Shown here: positions 6,062-13,404 of the stretch, piece after piece | Layout: each line of letters begins with the position of its first letter | How positions within the stretch are numbered: the stretch's first letter is position 1 | Source of the DNA: JAWOGN01 sp046496815 | GTDB lineage: Bacteria > Desulfobacterota > DSM-4660 > Desulfatiglandales > Desulfatiglandaceae | DNA: 17,624 nt | Assembly: GCA_046496815.1 (NCBI GenBank) | Contig: JAWOGN010000107.1 | Coordinates: forward strand, 1 to 17,624 | Reading direction: 5' to 3' | Made by a program: the position numbers and the translations under genes | The notes under the pieces: generated by a model | Database searches by the model: none | The model's input: only the letters and a program-made list of their open reading frames with translations | What the model was told of the DNA's origin: nothing

Positions 6062-7032
6062 CACCGATCGCCGCTTGTCCCAAAATCCGTCCAAGGCAGT
6101 CTTGCCAAATCCGTATTTCCGCCGGAAAGAATGATGCCGACGCGCTTTCCCACAAACCTTGAACGATTCCTCATCAGCGCCCCCAAGGGCACCGCGGCGG
6201 ACGGCTCGACGATTATCTTCATGCGCTCCCAAATGCTGCGCATCGACGCTACGATGGCATCTTCACTCACGGTGAGGATATCTTCGACGTATCGCTGTAT
6301 GATCGGAAATGTCATATCACCCAGGGAGGTGCGAAGCCCGTCGGCGATCGTTTCGGGTTTATCTGACGGAATTATCCGCCCGGCGTGAAAGGAGCGGTAT
6401 GCATCGTCGGCCTTTTCGGGTTCGGCGGCAATTACCCGCGTTCTCGGCGACACTGCTGAAACAGTCAGCGCAGTTCCGCTAATCAATCCCCCGCCCCCCA
6501 CAGGGGCCATCACCACATCAAGGTCCGGGACCTGCGTGCAAAATTCCAATGCACAAGTCCCTTGACCTGCAATCACCCGCTCGTCATTGTAAGGATGAAT
6601 GGGCGCGGCATGGGTGGCTTCCAGCACCTCGGCCAGGCGTTTCTCTCGCGCTTCTAATGTGGGTTTACAAAAAACAACCTTCGCGCCGTAATCCAACACG
6701 GCATTTTTTTTCACCTGAGTTGAATTTTCGGGCATGACCACATGCGCCTGGATTCCTCGCCATCGGGCAGCGAGCGCCAACGCGGCGGCGTGGTTCCCCG
6801 ATGAGTGAGTGGCGACCCCGCGGGATGCCTCTCTTTGTCCCACCAGAAACACCGCATTGGTGGCCCCTCGGATCTTGAAAGCCCCTGCCTTTTGCAAATT
6901 TTCACACTTAAAGAACACCTCCGAACCACACATTCGATTCAGGGTGCGGCATGTGAGAACAGGCGTAACATGAATGAAAGGTTTGATTCGTTCGGAAGAT
7001 TCTCGGATTTCATTGATAGTCGGTGCTTTCAT
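6061..7032 (-). CDS. Threonine/serine dehydratase (PLP fold-type II, serine-racemase-like)
   Basis: A 323-residue cytoplasmic enzyme. The PLP lysine is K53 in AFKIRGA (51-57), the substrate loop is SSGNH (77-81), the phosphate-binding GGGG is at 179-182, and SGGN (303-306) closes the cofactor site. E204, A208 and D210 match the divalent-metal site of serine racemase-type members. There is no C-terminal ACT domain, so it is not feedback-inhibited IlvA but the short catabolic or racemase type: deamination of L-threonine or L-serine to 2-oxobutyrate or pyruvate, possibly with serine racemisation. The end coincides with a coupled small ORF. ATG 7032 has only a poor ribosome site; a 34-bp dyad lies about 40 nt upstream. 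Family sure, exact substrate not. Confidence 0.88.
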   Translation of the reverse strand: MKAPTINEIRESSERIKPFIHVTPVLTCRTLNRMCGSEVFFKCENLQKAGAFKIRGATNAVFLVGQREASRGVATHSSGNHAAALALAARWRGIQAHVVMPENSTQVKKNAVLDYGAKVVFCKPTLEAREKRLAEVLEATHAAPIHPYNDERVIAGQGTCALEFCTQVPDLDVVMAPVGGGGLISGTALTVSAVSPRTRVIAAEPEKADDAYRSFHAGRIIPSDKPETIADGLRTSLGDMTFPIIQRYVEDILTVSEDAIVASMRSIWERMKIIVEPSAAVPLGALMRNRSRFVGKRVGIILSGGNTDLARLPWTDFGTSGDR

Positions 7033-7073
7033 GCTTTACCGCGGCCCTCCCATCTCGATCGTTCAGAGCGATC

Positions 7074-7107
7074 ATCCAATTTTAATCGGCGCCGCAATCC
7101 ATTGGAT
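7074..7107. promoter_or_regulatory. Symmetric 34-bp dyad upstream of the dehydratase gene
   Basis: ATCCAAT (7074-7080), 6 nt, the 8-bp palindrome CGGCGCCG (7087-7094), 6 nt, ATTGGAT (7101-7107). Both outer arms lie the same distance from the centre. It sits 41 nt before the dehydratase start in an otherwise featureless gap and looks like a dimer-binding operator or a leader structure. Confidence 0.4.
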
Positions 7108-7182
7108 ACATCCGTCAAGCGCCGGGGGTTGAAAAGAAAAGACACGGCAAATCCATGGGTAGACGCTTTCCCCGGAACATGG

Positions 7183-7557
7183 CTATAGGAGATAGGAAAA
7201 CAACGTCGTTCCAAGGAAAAAGGAAATCAAGCCGAATAGACGAACCGTGTCGTCCGCCGCGTTGCGGAACCACCACCGCATAAGGGCCTTAATCCGGTGG
7301 AGAGGGCCGAAGAAAAGGTAGATTCCTTTTGCGACGGCCAGAATCCCCAAAACAAAAGCAAACCAGAACATTTCTCTGTAATAAAAGGCCCCTAACAGCA
7401 GCAGGAGTCCAAGGAAAAAAACCAAAACAGCCGGGATTCGCACGTCGCGATTGAAGAGCAGTTTTTCCAGGAAGCCCCGGGTGCCGTCGGTATACAGTAT
7501 CAAGAGTGTGCCCAGCACGATCCAAAGGATGGAAATGAAATACATTGCAACAACCAT
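7183..7557 (-). CDS. Small four-helix membrane protein of unknown function
   Basis: A 124-residue protein with four hydrophobic segments (about 5-22, 42-60, 64-84 and 104-122) joined by short basic loops such as HRIKALMRWWFR, which should face the cytoplasm. No catalytic or metal-binding motif is visible and I do not recognise a named family. Start choice: AAGGAG lies 5 nt before ATG 7557; an upstream in-frame ATG at 7578 lies before this ribosome site and is unlikely. It lies on the same strand as its neighbours, with 134 nt to the 98-aa gene upstream and 150 nt to the dehydratase downstream, so it may be transcribed separately. Confidence 0.7.
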   Translation of the reverse strand: MVVAMYFISILWIVLGTLLILYTDGTRGFLEKLLFNRDVRIPAVLVFFLGLLLLLGAFYYREMFWFAFVLGILAVAKGIYLFFGPLHRIKALMRWWFRNAADDTVRLFGLISFFLGTTLFSYLL

Positions 7558-7691
7558 TGCACTCCTTTCACGGACCATTGAGAGGCATTCGGGGTCATTG
7601 ACATCAAAACCAGGAAAAAACCTGAAAAAGCATCAATTCGGAAGCGGTCATTTTCAGCTCAAGCAAAAACGGTATCCGTGAAAGATCTCCG

Positions 7692-7988
7692 TCACTTTTT
7701 GTTCCGCGCTTTGACCAGATTGATAAATGCCTCGAGCTTCTCCTGGGAGCCGAAAACATCATTGTACAATTCTTCGCTCCACTGAATGAGGCCAAGCTCA
7801 AAGATATGATGGATCAATGCATCCGCCTTTTCAGCTCCTTGCGACTTTAAAACCTGGTAAAGCAATTCATCCGGCACCCGGATAGGGTGAAGCGCTGTGG
7901 GAGAACCGCTTTCGGTCTTCAGATACTCTTGAACACTCTTCAAGACCCTTAGGTTGACATATTTTTTGTGATATTCAGCTTCATCCAT
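7692..7988 (-). CDS. Conserved-looking small protein of unknown function
   Basis: A 98-residue soluble, acidic-to-neutral, mostly helical protein with no cysteine, no signal peptide and no recognisable motif. It contains IRVPDELLYQVLKSQGAEKA (20 residues, about 36-55), followed by a likely helix IHHIFELGLIQW and a lysine-rich end. The composition is protein-like throughout, which is why I call it a gene. No ribosome site precedes ATG 7988; a TACAAT hexamer about 20 nt upstream could serve as a -10 and would give a very short leader. Function unknown. Confidence 0.6.
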   Translation of the reverse strand: MDEAEYHKKYVNLRVLKSVQEYLKTESGSPTALHPIRVPDELLYQVLKSQGAEKADALIHHIFELGLIQWSEELYNDVFGSQEKLEAFINLVKARNKK

Positions 7989-8175
7989 ATTTATTTACAC
8001 TCGATTGTACAAACAATAAAATCAAAACGCCTTGAGGTCAACAGAATATAATGCGGGCGCATGAGGTCCCTCCAATACGGTCTTGTAAAACCTGTTCGTC
8101 TATGATAAATGTGCCCTGAGGGAGACCCGCTTCCCTTTTCACTTAAATCTTCTTCATGAGCATTTGGTCGATTCT

Positions 8176-8210
8176 GAAAAAAGATGCCGAGGGCCGTTGG
8201 GGCTTTTTTC
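8176..8210 (+). terminator. Terminator-like hairpin in the cbpM leader
   Basis: GAAAAAAG (8176-8183) and CTTTTTTC (8203-8210) are exact reverse complements around a GC-rich loop. The right arm is itself a T-run. It lies 42 nt before the CbpM-like start, so if transcription begins upstream it could act as an attenuator. The A/T stem is weak. Confidence 0.3.
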
Positions 8211-8252
8211 CGCGAAATATTGTTTTTTCAAATTCAAAGAAGGCGCAGTCCC

Positions 8253-8585
8253 ATGAGCAAGGAATTTTGGACCATCACCGAGGTTGTGGAACTTTTTGAG
8301 GTCGAGGAGAACTTCCTCATTGATTTGGAGCAAGAAGAGATCCTTTGTCCGAAGTGCCGGGATGATTCCACAACAAAGCTTTTTTCTTCAAGCGAGTTGG
8401 AAAAGCTCCGAATCGCAAAAATCCTCTTTGAGGACATGGGGGTAAACGTGCCGGGAATTGAAGTCATTCTGCGGATGCGTCAGACGATGTTCGACATGAG
8501 AAATCAGTTCGATGCCATCCTGGAGGGTGTGGCTGAGGATCTGAGAGAGTCCCTTCGAAAAAACCCCCAATCCCGGGTCACATGA
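8253..8585 (+). CDS. CbpM-like chaperone modulator (MerR-type helix-turn-helix)
   Basis: A 110-residue protein. It opens with WTITEVVELFEVEENFLIDL, a MerR-like helix-turn-helix start, followed by CPKC (32-35), then FSSSELEKLRIAKIL and a C-terminal helix. This arrangement fits the CbpM family, which in known cases binds the J-domain of a CbpA/DnaJ partner and restrains its stimulation of DnaK. The gene faces a DnaJ gene tail to tail with no spacer. Start choice: ATG 8253 with AGAAGG 9 nt upstream and a MerR-like beginning; an in-frame ATG at 8184 would add an unrelated tail that lies in a hairpin. A DNA-binding MerR-type role is the alternative. Confidence 0.78.
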   Translation: MSKEFWTITEVVELFEVEENFLIDLEQEEILCPKCRDDSTTKLFSSSELEKLRIAKILFEDMGVNVPGIEVILRMRQTMFDMRNQFDAILEGVAEDLRESLRKNPQSRVT

Positions 8586-8588
8586 TCA
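8583..8588. other. Abutting convergent stop codons (TGATCA)
   Basis: The plus-strand CbpM-like gene stops with TGA at 8583-8585 and the minus-strand dnaJ stops with TGA read from 8588-8586. The two stops form the palindrome TGATCA with no base between them, so any transcription past either gene is antisense to the other. Confidence 0.9.
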
Positions 8589-9761
8589 TAAGGGATGCTC
8601 GCCGGCATACAATCGAATATCTTTCCTCAGGTCCCCTTCGTAGTAGCCGTCCATTTCCTTTGCCGCTTCCAGGACCTTGCTGTCATCCGTCTGCGGCACC
8701 TTCACAACCAGCTTAACCATTAAGTCGCCCCGGCCCTTGGTTTTGAGGTTGACAGCGCCTTGCCCCTTTAACCGAAGTGTCTGGCCATTCTGACTTCTCG
8801 GAGGAATCTTTACTTTGATCTGGCCTGCGATGGTGGGCAGGGTGATGGTGGCTCCTGCGATCGCCTCACGAATCGTTACCGGAACTTCCATGTAGAGTTC
8901 GTCTCCGTCTCGTCTTAAGAACGGATGAGGCTTCACATGAATGATCAAATAGAGGTCTCCCGGTGCGCCGCCGTTGAAACCCGGCTCACCCTTGCCGGCC
9001 ACACGAATTTTGGAACCCTCCTTGACTCCCCGGGGTATGGTCACTTTTATGCTTTCCACACCCAACACCTGTCCGCTCCCCCCACACTGTCCACAGGGCG
9101 TCCCCACCTGCCCATGACCCTTGCATTCGGGGCATGTTTTGGTGAAATGCATGGGACCCTGGGCGACATCCAGACGGCCTGAACCGCCGCATGCGGGGCA
9201 CGTGTGCATACTGGAATTCGGTGCCGTCCCGGATCCGTTGCACCCAGGACACGATTTCAGCTTTTGCATGGACAGTTCGGTCTTGTACCCCTTGAGGGCC
9301 GATACCATATCGATGGTCATTTCATGCTCGATATCCCTTCCTCTGGATGACATCGGGGCTCGAAATCCACCCTGTTTCTCGCCGGCAGAGCCCTTGCTCG
9401 CGTCGAAGCCGAAAAGATCACCAAAGATGTCTTCGTAGCGGTGGTAACGTCCAAAGCCCTGCGAAGCCTGACTTCTCCCCGTCTGTTGAAAGGCGCCCCA
9501 TTTTCTATATTCCCTGGCCTTTTCAGCATCAAAGCCGGACTGCAGCGATGCTTCGCCGAATTCATCGTAAAGCTTCCTTTTTTCCGCATTCCCGAGACAA
9601 TCGTATGCTCGGGATATGTCCTTGAACTTCTGCTCCGCTTCCGTGTTGCCGGGATTGATATCCGGGTGCCACTTCCTGGCAAGTTTCCGATAGGCCTTCT
9701 TGATGTCATCCTGAGAAGCATTTCTTTTGACTCCCAGTATTTTATAGAAATCTTCAGCCAT
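8586..9761 (-). CDS. dnaJ: DnaJ/Hsp40 co-chaperone with full zinc-finger domain
   Basis: A 391-residue type I J-protein. The J domain is at the N-terminus with HPD at 32-34. A Gly/Phe-rich linker spans about 88-135. Four zinc motifs follow: C171-C174, C188-C191, C210-C213 and C223-C226. Two substrate-binding beta domains then run to the C-terminus. It stimulates the ATPase of DnaK in the cytoplasm and presents unfolded clients. CbpA homologues normally lack the zinc finger, so pairing this full DnaJ with a CbpM-like gene is unusual. Start: ATG codons at 9770, 9764 and 9761 are in frame; GGCGGA lies 8 nt before 9761, which yields the common MAEDFYK start. The stop abuts the CbpM-like stop. It may not be the main dnaJ of the genome. 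Confidence 0.93.
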   Translation of the reverse strand: MAEDFYKILGVKRNASQDDIKKAYRKLARKWHPDINPGNTEAEQKFKDISRAYDCLGNAEKRKLYDEFGEASLQSGFDAEKAREYRKWGAFQQTGRSQASQGFGRYHRYEDIFGDLFGFDASKGSAGEKQGGFRAPMSSRGRDIEHEMTIDMVSALKGYKTELSMQKLKSCPGCNGSGTAPNSSMHTCPACGGSGRLDVAQGPMHFTKTCPECKGHGQVGTPCGQCGGSGQVLGVESIKVTIPRGVKEGSKIRVAGKGEPGFNGGAPGDLYLIIHVKPHPFLRRDGDELYMEVPVTIREAIAGATITLPTIAGQIKVKIPPRSQNGQTLRLKGQGAVNLKTKGRGDLMVKLVVKVPQTDDSKVLEAAKEMDGYYEGDLRKDIRLYAGEHPL

Positions 9762-9856
9762 CATACGCATCCGCCCGTTTGTTAAAGAAACCGGAAAGGA
9801 AGCGCCTCAACCCAACGGCCTTCTTTTCCGATATTGGGGATTTTCAAAGCGCTAAC

Positions 9857-9884
9857 GTGATACGAATATTTAAATTCCTGTCAA
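9857..9884 (-). promoter_or_regulatory. Candidate sigma-70 promoter for dnaJ
   Basis: On the minus strand TTGACA (9884-9879), a 16-nt spacer and TATCAC (9862-9857) give a plausible promoter about 95 nt before the dnaJ start. A perfect CIRCE element or a well-spaced sigma-32 promoter was not found, although CCCCAATAT just downstream resembles a heat-shock -10. Confidence 0.38.
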
Positions 9885-9959
9885 TTGACGTCTCTCAAGC
9901 CATCATGCAGAGCCGAAAGAGCCTCCGAAAAAGTGACAAAATTATGCGCGGCAGACTAT

Positions 9960-11324
9960 TCATTGCCCTTCAGTCAGCTTTTTCCCCATCCGCTTTGCAA
10001 TGGCTTTGCCGGCCAAAATACCGCTTGCAGACGCTTGAAGCAGCCCCCGGGTGACCCCCGCGCCGTCTCCGATTGCAAATAGATTACGAACCCCGGTTTC
10101 CATTTCGGGAGACAACTCGATTCTGTTGGAATAGAGCTTCACCTCCACACCATACAGAAGCGTGTGGCGTGAGTATACCCCCGGCGCCAGTTTCTCCAGC
10201 GCTTGAAGCATTTCAATGATGCTCAAGAGGTGCCGATAGGGGAACACAAAACTCAAATCTCCCGGCGTAGCCTGGGGGAAAGTAGGCCTCGTAAGACACC
10301 GATCGATGCGCGTCTGCGTGCTGCGTCGACCGGTGAGTAAATCCCCCAACCTTTGAACAATGGCCCCACCAGCCAGAAGATTTGCCAATTTCGCGATGTA
10401 TAGGCCATAGGCGATGGGGTCATCAAAAGGCTCTGTAAACGCGCTGCTCACCAAAATCGCAAAGTTGGTGTTCCCGCTTTTCTTCTTGGCATAGCTATGT
10501 CCATTGACTGTTATAATCCCATCATTTTTCTCGGTCACCACTTCCCCGTAAGGGTTCATGCAGAATGTACGCACCTTGTCGTCGAAGGTCTTGGAGTAAT
10601 GGATAAGTTTCGATTCATACGTCGTATCGGTGATTTCCTTTAGGACGATGGCGGGCAATTCCACACGCACGCCGATATCGACAGGGCTCGCCTTGGTTTT
10701 GAGCCCCAGGGTCTCCGCCTCTGTTTTCATCCAGCTGGCGCCCGACCGTCCCGGGGCTGCTACAACATACCGGCTCAAGATCGTATGACCATCCGCCAAT
10801 TTAACGCCCCGGATCCGGCCCGCTTCAGTAATCAGGTTTTTCACCGGACACTCCGTGCGCTTTTCAATTCGTCCGACCAGAGACTCAAAAAGGTTGTTCA
10901 AAACGACACGGCAATTTTCCGTTCCGATATGTCGAATGCGGCCGGGTATCAACTCAAGGTCGGCAAGTCGAGCACGATCGCCAAGGGCCTCCAATTCTTG
11001 AGAATCCTCCCCGAATACATGCCCGGGTGCGCCGTGTGCCACATAGGCTTCATCCGCCGTTTTCAAAAGTTGATGCAGTGCGCCCGGCCCGACATATTCC
11101 CCCAAGGATCCGCCCACCTCGCGGGAAAGCGTCAGTTTTCCGTCGCTGTAAGCGCCCGCCCCACCCCACCCGCAGAGCATATCCTGGGCGTTGGAACGCT
11201 TTCGTCTGGGAAGATCTTTGCCTTGCTCCAAAAGTAGAACCGGTTCGATACCGAGATCGGCCAAGGTGAGCGCCGCAAATATGCCGGCCGGCCCGGCCCC
11301 CACTACAATCACCTGATATTCCAA
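9960..11324 (-). CDS. FAD-dependent dehydrogenase, COG2509 type
   Basis: A 454-residue flavoprotein of the large 'uncharacterised FAD-dependent dehydrogenase' family. The N-terminal dinucleotide fold shows VVGAGPAGIFAALTLADLG (7-25); GWGGAGAYSDGKLTLS (52-67) is characteristic of this family; and GDGAGVTRGLLQASASG (about 419-435) closes the FAD site. No signal peptide or membrane segment, so cytoplasmic. Its substrate is unknown. Start choice: AAGGAG lies 6 nt before a TTG at 11324 that places the FAD fold right at the N-terminus; a TTG at 11348 is also in frame but lies upstream of the ribosome site. It lies between the CBM48 gene and dnaJ on the same strand, with structured DNA upstream. Family sure, function open. 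Confidence 0.85.
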   Translation of the reverse strand: MEYQVIVVGAGPAGIFAALTLADLGIEPVLLLEQGKDLPRRKRSNAQDMLCGWGGAGAYSDGKLTLSREVGGSLGEYVGPGALHQLLKTADEAYVAHGAPGHVFGEDSQELEALGDRARLADLELIPGRIRHIGTENCRVVLNNLFESLVGRIEKRTECPVKNLITEAGRIRGVKLADGHTILSRYVVAAPGRSGASWMKTEAETLGLKTKASPVDIGVRVELPAIVLKEITDTTYESKLIHYSKTFDDKVRTFCMNPYGEVVTEKNDGIITVNGHSYAKKKSGNTNFAILVSSAFTEPFDDPIAYGLYIAKLANLLAGGAIVQRLGDLLTGRRSTQTRIDRCLTRPTFPQATPGDLSFVFPYRHLLSIIEMLQALEKLAPGVYSRHTLLYGVEVKLYSNRIELSPEMETGVRNLFAIGDGAGVTRGLLQASASGILAGKAIAKRMGKKLTEGQ

Positions 11325-11410
11325 AGTTCTCTCCTTGACATCTCCCAACCAGCCGACCGATGCATCCCCTCGCCTACATGGGTCCGCTCGATCGGCCGGC
11401 CCTACGTTTC

Positions 11411-11459
11411 GAACCGGGCGGTTCCGCGAGAGGGCCTCCCGGAGATTTCTCCGGCGGAA
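11411..11459. repeat. Cluster of GC-rich inverted repeats
   Basis: GAACCG-gg-CGGTTC (11411-11424), CCGGAGA-tt-TCTCCGG (11439-11454) and an outer TTCCGC/GCGGAA pair (11422-11427 with 11454-11459) lie in the gap between the CBM48 and flavoprotein genes. They could fold as a branched RNA at the CBM48 3' end. There is no T-run, so it is not a canonical terminator. Confidence 0.4.
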
Positions 11460-11475
11460 ATTCCTCTAAAAGTGC

Positions 11476-11784
11476 TCAAATGACGATGACCGAATTATCG
11501 CTGTCTCCATAGGAAGTCGGCACATATCCGTCCGCCTGCCGATCATTTTCCCATTTTGTCTCATCCATCAAGTAACGAAACTGATACGCTCTTTTCTGTT
11601 CAAGATCGACGGTTACGGTGAAGGTTCCGTTTTTCAATTTCTTCATCGGCGTTGCATGAATGTTCCAGTTGTTAAACTCACCCACAACATGAACTTTTTC
11701 AGCAGACTCGGCCGCTTCCTTCGGCATCCTGAAAGTGACCTTACATATCGGTTTGCTTTTAAGATATTGCTTTTTGATACTCAT
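11476..11784 (-). CDS. Stand-alone CBM48/glycogen-binding domain protein
   Basis: A 102-residue protein that is almost entirely one early-set (isoamylase N-terminal/AMPK beta-type) domain. VHVVGEFNNW (31-40) is the classic glycogen-binding strand-turn with the key Trp; the rest, NGTFTVTVDL (52-61), YQFRYLMDETKWEND (67-81) and a final strand SVIVI, completes the fold. Known members bind alpha-glucan or act as small regulatory subunits; here there is no catalytic part. Two lysine-rich stretches frame it. ATG 11784 has GGGAGG 9 nt upstream. It may help tether a glycogen enzyme encoded elsewhere; no glycogen gene is nearby in the window. Family likely, role inferred. Confidence 0.84.
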   Translation of the reverse strand: MSIKKQYLKSKPICKVTFRMPKEAAESAEKVHVVGEFNNWNIHATPMKKLKNGTFTVTVDLEQKRAYQFRYLMDETKWENDRQADGYVPTSYGDSDNSVIVI

Positions 11785-12112
11785 TCAAATTTACCTCCCT
11801 GTTTATTGAAAACGTAAGACACCTTTGTGAAGTTTACCTCAACGGACGTGTTTTGAAAATTCTTTTTGTTAGATGGAATACTTTTTGAACATTGTCAACA
11901 CTTCAAAATACGATTCAACCCCATCACAGACTCTGTCTTTCTTCCAAATTTACGGTTCAAGAATTCCTTTGCACCCTCGCTGCGAAATGATTAGTATGGA
12001 AATTAATTAGATGCCCTCCGCTGACATCCCTATTAAGCGATTTGGCTGATTAAGGGTGATAGGGTGCCCGTTATCTCAAAGAAATTTTGTCAAGCATAGA
12101 AAAGGAATCGGC
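11785..12112. other. Divergent intergenic region between CBM48 and DUF362 genes
   Basis: About 330 AT-rich bases hold both leaders. On minus, TTGACA (11898-11893) is a perfect -35 but no good -10 follows at normal distance. On plus, TTGCAC (11969-11974), 17 nt and TAGTAT (11992-11997) make a fair promoter for the DUF362 gene, with a leader of about 110 nt. No structured RNA or gene was recognised. Confidence 0.35.
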
Positions 12113-13204
12113 ATGGAAGAAATTTCCAGAAGAGGATTTTTGAGAAAAGGAATCCTCATTGGAGCCGCCGTAACCGCATTTCCAACGGTACTCATTCCAA
12201 AAAGCCGGGCGGCATGGGCACAGGGAACGGTTGTTCACCCCAATGTGGACAATCTCCGGGTTGTCGGGATAACGGATCGTGAAATGACGAAAGCCGTTGA
12301 CCCCGCCATTTCCTGGAATCGCCAAAACGAACTTGTTGCCGCCGATCTCGTCTGGGAAAACATGGACAAACTCGCATGCGGCCTTGCCGAAATCAGAAAT
12401 CCCGGCCCAGCGTGGCGGTCGATTTTTGTCAAACCTCCCCGCAAGTCCTGGTCCGACACGGTGGTGGCCATAAAGACGAACAACATTGCCCGGCAGCACA
12501 CCCGTAGTGCCGTGATGGCAAAAATCTGTCATTCTCTAACCGATGAAATCGGGGTTAAGCCCCACAACATCCACATCTATGACGCATGCCACGGCGGAAA
12601 CATCAGCCGGAGCACACCGTTTTCCGGGCTCCCTCATGGATGCCGAATCGAAGACACGTGGGGCGGGAGTACTCGATTCACAGCCGTACCGAGGCCGTGG
12701 AAAAACGGTAAAGAAAAATCAAAATGCGTGAAACATCTGGTTGATGGATCCGTGGACATCCTCATCAACATTGCGATGTGCAAAGGACACAGTCCTCGGT
12801 TCGGCGGTTTTTCCATGACCATGAAAAATCATTTCGGCACCTTTTCACCCGGTCCCGGCCATCAGGAGGGAAGTCAGGATTATCTCATAGCCATCAACCA
12901 AACACCGGAGATCATCGGTCCTATGGATCCGAGAACCGGCAAAGTCATCCACCCCCGTCAGCAACTCTGCATCGTGGATGCGTTGTGGGCCAGCGAGGGC
13001 GGACCGGGTGGAAACCCCACCCATCAACCAAATTTCATTGCCATGGGCGTGCTCTCACCCATCGTTGATTATCTCGTAGCAACCCGTTTTCGCGGAAAAC
13101 GAATGGGTTGGCAACCAAATATCGAAGCAACCAATCGCATGCTCACCGACTTTGGTTATGCTGAAACCGACCTGCCGGCCGGCGGCGACCTCACTGAAAT
13201 TTAG
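12113..13204 (+). CDS. Tat-exported DUF362-domain protein
   Basis: A 363-residue protein. The N-terminus SRRGFLRKG (5-13) followed by a hydrophobic stretch and AWAQ near residue 37 is a twin-arginine signal, so the protein is exported folded, which usually means a bound cofactor. The body shows DUF362-like blocks: VDILINIAMCKGHSPRFGG, then MTMKNHFGTF, and a C-terminal ALWASEGGPGG. DUF362 proteins are poorly characterised and often linked to Fe-S redox proteins, but no cluster motif of the ferredoxin type is visible here. ATG 12113 has AAGGA 7 nt upstream and opens directly onto the Tat motif; an ATG at 12056 in frame would bury it. It lies 200 nt before the Liv importer on the same strand. 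A weak hairpin with a T-run at 13203-13228 may end its transcript. Confidence 0.75.
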   Translation: MEEISRRGFLRKGILIGAAVTAFPTVLIPKSRAAWAQGTVVHPNVDNLRVVGITDREMTKAVDPAISWNRQNELVAADLVWENMDKLACGLAEIRNPGPAWRSIFVKPPRKSWSDTVVAIKTNNIARQHTRSAVMAKICHSLTDEIGVKPHNIHIYDACHGGNISRSTPFSGLPHGCRIEDTWGGSTRFTAVPRPWKNGKEKSKCVKHLVDGSVDILINIAMCKGHSPRFGGFSMTMKNHFGTFSPGPGHQEGSQDYLIAINQTPEIIGPMDPRTGKVIHPRQQLCIVDALWASEGGPGGNPTHQPNFIAMGVLSPIVDYLVATRFRGKRMGWQPNIEATNRMLTDFGYAETDLPAGGDLTEI

Positions 13205-13230
13205 GCCTCATTTCCTTTTGGCCTTTTTCA

Positions 13231-13259
13231 TTGACCCAAACAAACCCGGTTTGTAACAT
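13231..13259 (+). promoter_or_regulatory. Liv-operon promoter with a palindromic operator in the spacer
   Basis: TTGACC (13231-13236), a 17-nt spacer and TAACAT (13254-13259) form a good sigma-70 promoter. The spacer contains ACAAACC-c-GGTTTGT (13240-13254), a perfect 15-bp palindrome where a dimeric repressor would block RNA polymerase. It lies about 140 nt before the binding-protein start. Confidence 0.5.
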
Positions 13260-13404
13260 TTCAATGCGCCGCCGTGAAAACCACTGAATTTCGGTTTTGG
13301 CCGGATTCGGACACTTCGAGCCGGTTGGGGGGATCAGCCCATTTGGCGCTGGAGCCGGAAGCCCAGCACAATTCAAGCAATGTCTTTTCAGAAAGGAGGC
13401 TCAA

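Noticed and set aside
5867..6388. 173-codon plus-strand open frame
   Set aside because: Antisense to the dehydratase and cytochrome b genes, whose motifs are convincing.
8001..8020. ATTGT/ACAAT inverted repeat as operator of the 98-aa gene
   Set aside because: Only 5-bp arms in AT-rich DNA, expected by chance.
9780..9959. CIRCE element or sigma-32 heat-shock promoter before dnaJ
   Set aside because: CCCCAATAT and TTGAAA occur but at wrong spacing, and no TTAGCACTC/GAGTGCTAA pair is present.
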